NCBI GenBank assembly: GCA_000432175.1
Contig: HF989517.1
Coordinates: forward strand, 17,863 to 25,796
Direction: 5' to 3'
Origin: Eubacterium sp. CAG:786
GTDB lineage: Bacteria; Bacillota; Clostridia; Oscillospirales; Ruminococcaceae
Length of the DNA stretch: 7,934 nucleotides
The notes beneath the pieces were generated by a model that saw nothing but the letters and a program-made list of their open reading frames with translations, had not been told where the DNA came from and made no database searches. The translations under genes and the position numbers were made by a program. Below, piece after piece: positions 5,190-7,934 of the stretch. Positions within the stretch are counted from its first letter, which is position 1, and each line of letters begins with the position of its first letter.

Positions 5190-7625
5190 TTGGAGAGAGT
5201 TCTGAATTTGGCAGGGAAAAACTCAAGCGAGATATTCCAGCTGCGTTACCCGTTTTCACTGCTGTCGTTCTGCGACTACGACCTGTCGTATTTTGCCGAG
5301 AACGCTGTCGCAGTCTGCGATGAGGCGCTGCGTTCCGGTGAACTTGACGCAGACCGCGTGACTGATCTGCGTAATTCCCTGAGAAACATGCACGTTTATA
5401 TCGAGCATAACCTGCGCACCATCTACGACAAGATAGTGCTGGATTGCTGGATAGACTACATCTGCCGTCGCGACAACATCGGCACTGCGGCACTCTGGAA
5501 CCGCTTTATAGACTGTAAAACTGCCTTCGAAAAGGCGGTTTTTGTCAGGCTGTGCGAGTATCGTTACAATAAGGGAATAAACGAGTGGCTGAACCTTGTG
5601 CGCGTGCAGGATTATGCAAAGAACAAGGTGTATTTTCTGTTTTCAAAGGAACTCACAGGCGTGGAGGAAGCAAGCGCCCGTCGGAACTATTTTGACCTGA
5701 TGTTCAGCGTCACCGCAAGGGAGCTTGGCTGCCGGCTGGAGGACCTTGGGGTAACGCAGGTGTTTTCTGCGGGGCGCGCTCCGTCTGCGCCTTTTATGTA
5801 CCCGAGTATTTCCAAGGACATAATGAAGAATGCGCTGGCAGACTTTGATTATTCCGACGATTATTCGGACATCGGCTCGTATGAGATCATGGCTGACCAG
5901 ATCGCGATGGACGCGTTTTCTCACATGAAATCAGCGCTGGCGCAGGAACTGGGAAGCTACAACATGTCGCGCCCCGCAATGGAAAACGCCCCGGGCAAGA
6001 TATACATGCCCTGCGGACTTAAAGCGGCAGTTGACCTTGAAATAGACGCCCTGCTTGAAAGCGGCGGCTGGCTCGCACGCTGCAAACGCTGCGGAAGATA
6101 TTACGTCAGGGACAGCGAATACACTGAGGAATACTGCTCGCTGCCCGGTCCGGGCGGCAGGACATGCCTTGAAATATACGAGGCTGAGCACCCGCGCAGC
6201 AGGGTCACACCTGAGATGGAGCGCCAGTGCAGCCAGATAATGGACGAGATGTACGGCAGGGTGACGGACGGTTCCATGAGCCTGAAGGAGTACGAAAGCT
6301 GGCGCATTTACCTCGAGGCTATGAAAACCAAGGTCAACAACGGCGAGATACAGCCTGACGACCTGACGGCGTTCATCGCGTATTCACGCACCATGGATAT
6401 TTCCAGGAGCAACCCCGTTGTCGAGGTGAAAAAGCCGGTGGCAGAAGTCCACGAGCGTGTGGTGAAGCCGTTCGTGCCGGAGCGCATCAGCAGGAGCGAT
6501 ATCGGCAGGCAGCCGGAACCCGTTCCCGAGCCGGAGCCGGTACAGGAGCCTGTTCAGCGCAGGGAGGGCTTCTTCACGTCACCAAGCGTGGAACGTCAGA
6601 AATCCCAGGCACGCCCGGTTTCGCACATAATCAGGGGCGAGCAGGCATTCGCCGAAACAAGGCCGTATCAGATGCCGTTAAAGCAGGAAGCGCCGCGGCA
6701 GGAACGCGTACTTCCGGATTTTGGCGAGAATGAGAGTGCACCCCGCGAGGCTGAGAATACATTCCGGCAGCGCGGTAACAGCGGGTTCAGGGCATTCGGT
6801 GAGAATGCGGAACCAGCAGTAACACCGCGTCCGCAGCGTCAGGAAAAAGAAGCACTAAGGAACGACGCACCCGAAGCAAGGCAGCCCGAACCGAGCGGTT
6901 TTAAGCCTTTCGCTGAAAGCGCGAAATCCGAACAGAAGCCTGCGGAAAAGCCCGCGGTTCAATCACCGGAAAGCGGTTTCAGGGCATTTGCTGAGAATAC
7001 AGCCGCAGAGCCGGAAGTCACCGAGGAGCGTTTTGAGGAGCCGTCCGAGCCGTCGCCCGAAGGGGAAAAGCCCGCAGAGCCTGAAAAGGCACCCGAACCT
7101 AAACCAGCGCGCAGGGTCATCAGGAAAAACGCTGCAGCGATATCCGCATATGGCAGGATGGCAGGTACAGTCACTAAGTCTGACGCGTCATTCGAAGCTG
7201 TTTCAAGGCCTGAGCCGGCGCCTGAAGTCCCGGCAGAGGAACCGAAAATTGAGCAGCGCGAGGATCCGTTCTGGGAGATAGGGTCGATATTTGACGTGCT
7301 GGAGCAGTCAGAGAATGACATGAAACAGGAGCCGGTTGAAAATCCTGAACAGAAAAAGCCACAGCCCGAAAAGCCCGCAGAAGAGCCGCGCCGTGCTCCG
7401 TCCAAAAAGCGCCGCACCGCGCCGAAATCTGAAAATCAGCCGCAGCAGGAGGTGCCGAGCGGTATATGGACGGAGGACAGGCATCTTTACGAAGAGCCTG
7501 CCGCAGCGTCCCATGAGGAACTCAACATGCTGAAGGATAAAAAACGGCGTTCCAGCAAGACGCAGCGCCTGTTTGACGCGATCATGAAAGAGCCTGATGA
7601 CAACCCCAATTTCAGAAAGAGGTAA
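5190..7625 (+). CDS. large cytosolic protein with four-cysteine zinc-finger-like cluster and disordered Pro/Glu-rich half
   Basis: Function unknown. Translation is best placed at TTG (5190), giving 811 residues beginning MERVLNLAGKNSSEIFQLRY. The frame stays open upstream to an ATG at 4998, but that stretch overlaps the previous gene and has no ribosome binding site. Residues about 1-290 look helical and folded, with no signal peptide or membrane helix. Four cysteines, C298, C301, C316 and C326 (CKRCGRYYV ... EEYC ... GRTC, bases 6081-6167), form a probable zinc site. The pattern C-x2-C-G-R/K-Y/F followed by YC and G-x-T-C resembles cysteine clusters in Firmicute proteins of the DUF6076 type (recalled, not searched). 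A helical stretch follows to about 400. From about 410 to 760 the chain is Pro/Glu/Lys/Ala-rich and probably disordered. It carries a repeated GF-x-x-F-A/G-E-N/S motif and two short hydrophobic islands (DPFWEIGSIFDVLEQ and SGIWTEDRHLYEE). The end is basic and charged. It could be a scaffold or regulator serving the membrane proteins encoded upstream (inference). Confidence 0.85.
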   Translation: MERVLNLAGKNSSEIFQLRYPFSLLSFCDYDLSYFAENAVAVCDEALRSGELDADRVTDLRNSLRNMHVYIEHNLRTIYDKIVLDCWIDYICRRDNIGTAALWNRFIDCKTAFEKAVFVRLCEYRYNKGINEWLNLVRVQDYAKNKVYFLFSKELTGVEEASARRNYFDLMFSVTARELGCRLEDLGVTQVFSAGRAPSAPFMYPSISKDIMKNALADFDYSDDYSDIGSYEIMADQIAMDAFSHMKSALAQELGSYNMSRPAMENAPGKIYMPCGLKAAVDLEIDALLESGGWLARCKRCGRYYVRDSEYTEEYCSLPGPGGRTCLEIYEAEHPRSRVTPEMERQCSQIMDEMYGRVTDGSMSLKEYESWRIYLEAMKTKVNNGEIQPDDLTAFIAYSRTMDISRSNPVVEVKKPVAEVHERVVKPFVPERISRSDIGRQPEPVPEPEPVQEPVQRREGFFTSPSVERQKSQARPVSHIIRGEQAFAETRPYQMPLKQEAPRQERVLPDFGENESAPREAENTFRQRGNSGFRAFGENAEPAVTPRPQRQEKEALRNDAPEARQPEPSGFKPFAESAKSEQKPAEKPAVQSPESGFRAFAENTAAEPEVTEERFEEPSEPSPEGEKPAEPEKAPEPKPARRVIRKNAAAISAYGRMAGTVTKSDASFEAVSRPEPAPEVPAEEPKIEQREDPFWEIGSIFDVLEQSENDMKQEPVENPEQKKPQPEKPAEEPRRAPSKKRRTAPKSENQPQQEVPSGIWTEDRHLYEEPAAASHEELNMLKDKKRRSSKTQRLFDAIMKEPDDNPNFRKR
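6642..6998 (+). repeat. repeated F-A/G-E-N/S short motif in the disordered region
   Basis: Three clear copies, SGFRAFGEN (6780-6806), SGFKPFAES (6894-6920) and SGFRAFAEN (6972-6998), sit 38 and 26 residues apart in otherwise Pro/Glu-rich sequence. Two weaker copies precede them, QAFAET (6642-6659) and DFGEN (6717-6731). The sequence between copies is not repeated, which fits a short docking motif kept by selection more than a recent duplication. Confidence 0.7.
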
Positions 7626-7690
7626 TTTACTTAATATCTGCGATTTACTTACTTGAATGCGCCGTTAAGTTCCACTTGTTGCATTATTTT

Positions 7691-7746
7691 TGTAAGATGC
7701 GTGAAAAATTCTGCGTGTAATCGTTTGAAGTTTGTGCAATCTTACA
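7691..7746. repeat. inverted repeat immediately upstream of the promoter of the last gene
   Basis: TGTAAGATGC (7691-7700) and GCAATCTTACA (7736-7746) are inverted copies: 8 perfect base pairs, one bulged A, then 2 more, with 35 bases between. The right arm ends one base before the -35 element. No T-run follows, so it is a poor terminator for the preceding gene; an operator or a chance palindrome is more likely. I see no other convincing terminator in 7626-7747. Confidence 0.45.
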
Positions 7747-7747
7747 G

Positions 7748-7776
7748 TTGAAAAATATGCCGTAATGTTATAAAAT
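7748..7776 (+). promoter_or_regulatory. sigma-A-type promoter of the last gene
   Basis: TTGAAA (7748-7753) and TAAAAT (7771-7776) are 17 bases apart. An overlapping TATAAA at 7769-7774 preceded by TG (7766-7767) offers an extended -10 alternative with shorter spacing. Transcription would start near 7783, about 54 bases before the ATG at 7837. Confidence 0.65.
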
Positions 7777-7795
7777 ATATGTATGGATAGGGTAG

Positions 7796-7813
7796 TCTGT
7801 CTACATCTGTCTA
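7796..7813. repeat. 10-base-period direct repeat in the leader of the last gene
   Basis: TCTGTCTA occurs at 7796-7803 and again at 7806-7813, separated by CA, so the copies are exactly one helical turn apart. They lie between the predicted transcription start and the ribosome binding site. Confidence 0.5.
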
Positions 7814-7822
7814 GAATTTTAT

Positions 7823-7827
7823 GGAGG
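7823..7827 (+). promoter_or_regulatory. ribosome binding site of the last gene
   Basis: GGAGG, 9 bases before the ATG at 7837. It supports a real gene start at the window edge. Confidence 0.8.
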
Positions 7828-7836
7828 ATTTTTATC

Positions 7837-7934
7837 ATGAAGATTACAAAGATTCTGGCTGCAGCTTCTGCAGCAGTAGTAAGCACTGCAGTTCTCGCTG
7901 CAACTGCTAGCGCTCACGAGGCGTTCCTGATGTA
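7837..7934 (+). CDS. secreted protein, N-terminal part only (signal peptide)
   Basis: The first 32 codons of a gene cut by the right edge. They encode a textbook Sec signal peptide: MKITKIL, a hydrophobic Ala/Val-rich core, and an AxA cleavage site (TASA, residues 23-26) followed by HEAFLM. Promoter, ribosome binding site and signal peptide together make it a real gene. What follows is unseen, so the function cannot be stated. Ruminococcus-like genomes carry secreted proteins that begin in a similar way (AFLM/AFLQ straight after the cleavage site) and resemble carbohydrate-binding domains; this comparison is from memory and weak. The gene has its own promoter and is not part of the preceding operon. 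Confidence 0.8.
   Translation, partial: MKITKILAAASAAVVSTAVLAATASAHEAFLM

Noticed and set aside
7665..7886. Minus-strand frame of 73 codons at the right edge
   Set aside because: It lies opposite the promoter, leader and signal-peptide start of a well-supported plus-strand gene and has no start signals of its own.
1..7934. CRISPR array, insertion sequence, tRNA or rRNA
   Set aside because: I found no regularly spaced direct repeats, transposase motifs, terminal inverted repeats, or tRNA- or rRNA-like stretches.

Overview
The window looks like chromosome of a Gram-positive, anaerobic-type Firmicute, most likely a Ruminococcus-like member of the Oscillospiraceae/Ruminococcaceae. This is inferred from four things: a murA-ftsQ-ftsZ order with no ftsA between ftsQ and ftsZ, strong GGAGG ribosome binding sites, signal-peptide proteins with Ser/Thr/Glu/Pro-rich linkers, and moderately GC-rich genes separated by AT-rich spacers. 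Every supported gene is on the + strand.

Left part (1-2933): the end of a division and cell-wall (dcw) cluster. It holds the 3' portion of murA (cut by the window edge), then ftsQ/divIB 28 bases later, then ftsZ. ftsZ is preceded by a 158-base AT-rich spacer with a very good extended -10 promoter and is followed by a strong hairpin terminator. FtsZ is clearly a tubulin-family GTPase, but it differs from the usual consensus at several nucleotide-contact and catalytic-loop positions and lacks a recognisable IPxFL C-terminal peptide.

Middle and right part (2934-7625): a 305-base spacer with a second promoter and a leader of about 110 bases, then three closely spaced genes that probably form an operon. 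They encode (a) a secreted, C-terminally anchored protein with a predicted beta-sandwich ectodomain on a Ser/Thr/Glu-rich stalk, (b) a five-helix membrane protein with an extracytoplasmic C-terminal domain, and (c) an 811-residue cytosolic protein. The third starts at TTG and has a four-cysteine, zinc-finger-like cluster and a disordered Pro/Glu-rich half carrying a repeated GF-x-x-F-A-E motif. None has a function I can name. Together they suggest an envelope module with one part outside, one in and one under the membrane, sitting next to the division genes. That link is inference.

Right edge (7626-7934): a 211-base spacer with a third sigma-A-type promoter, an inverted repeat just upstream of it and a 10-base-period direct repeat in the leader, then the start of another secreted-protein gene cut by the window end.
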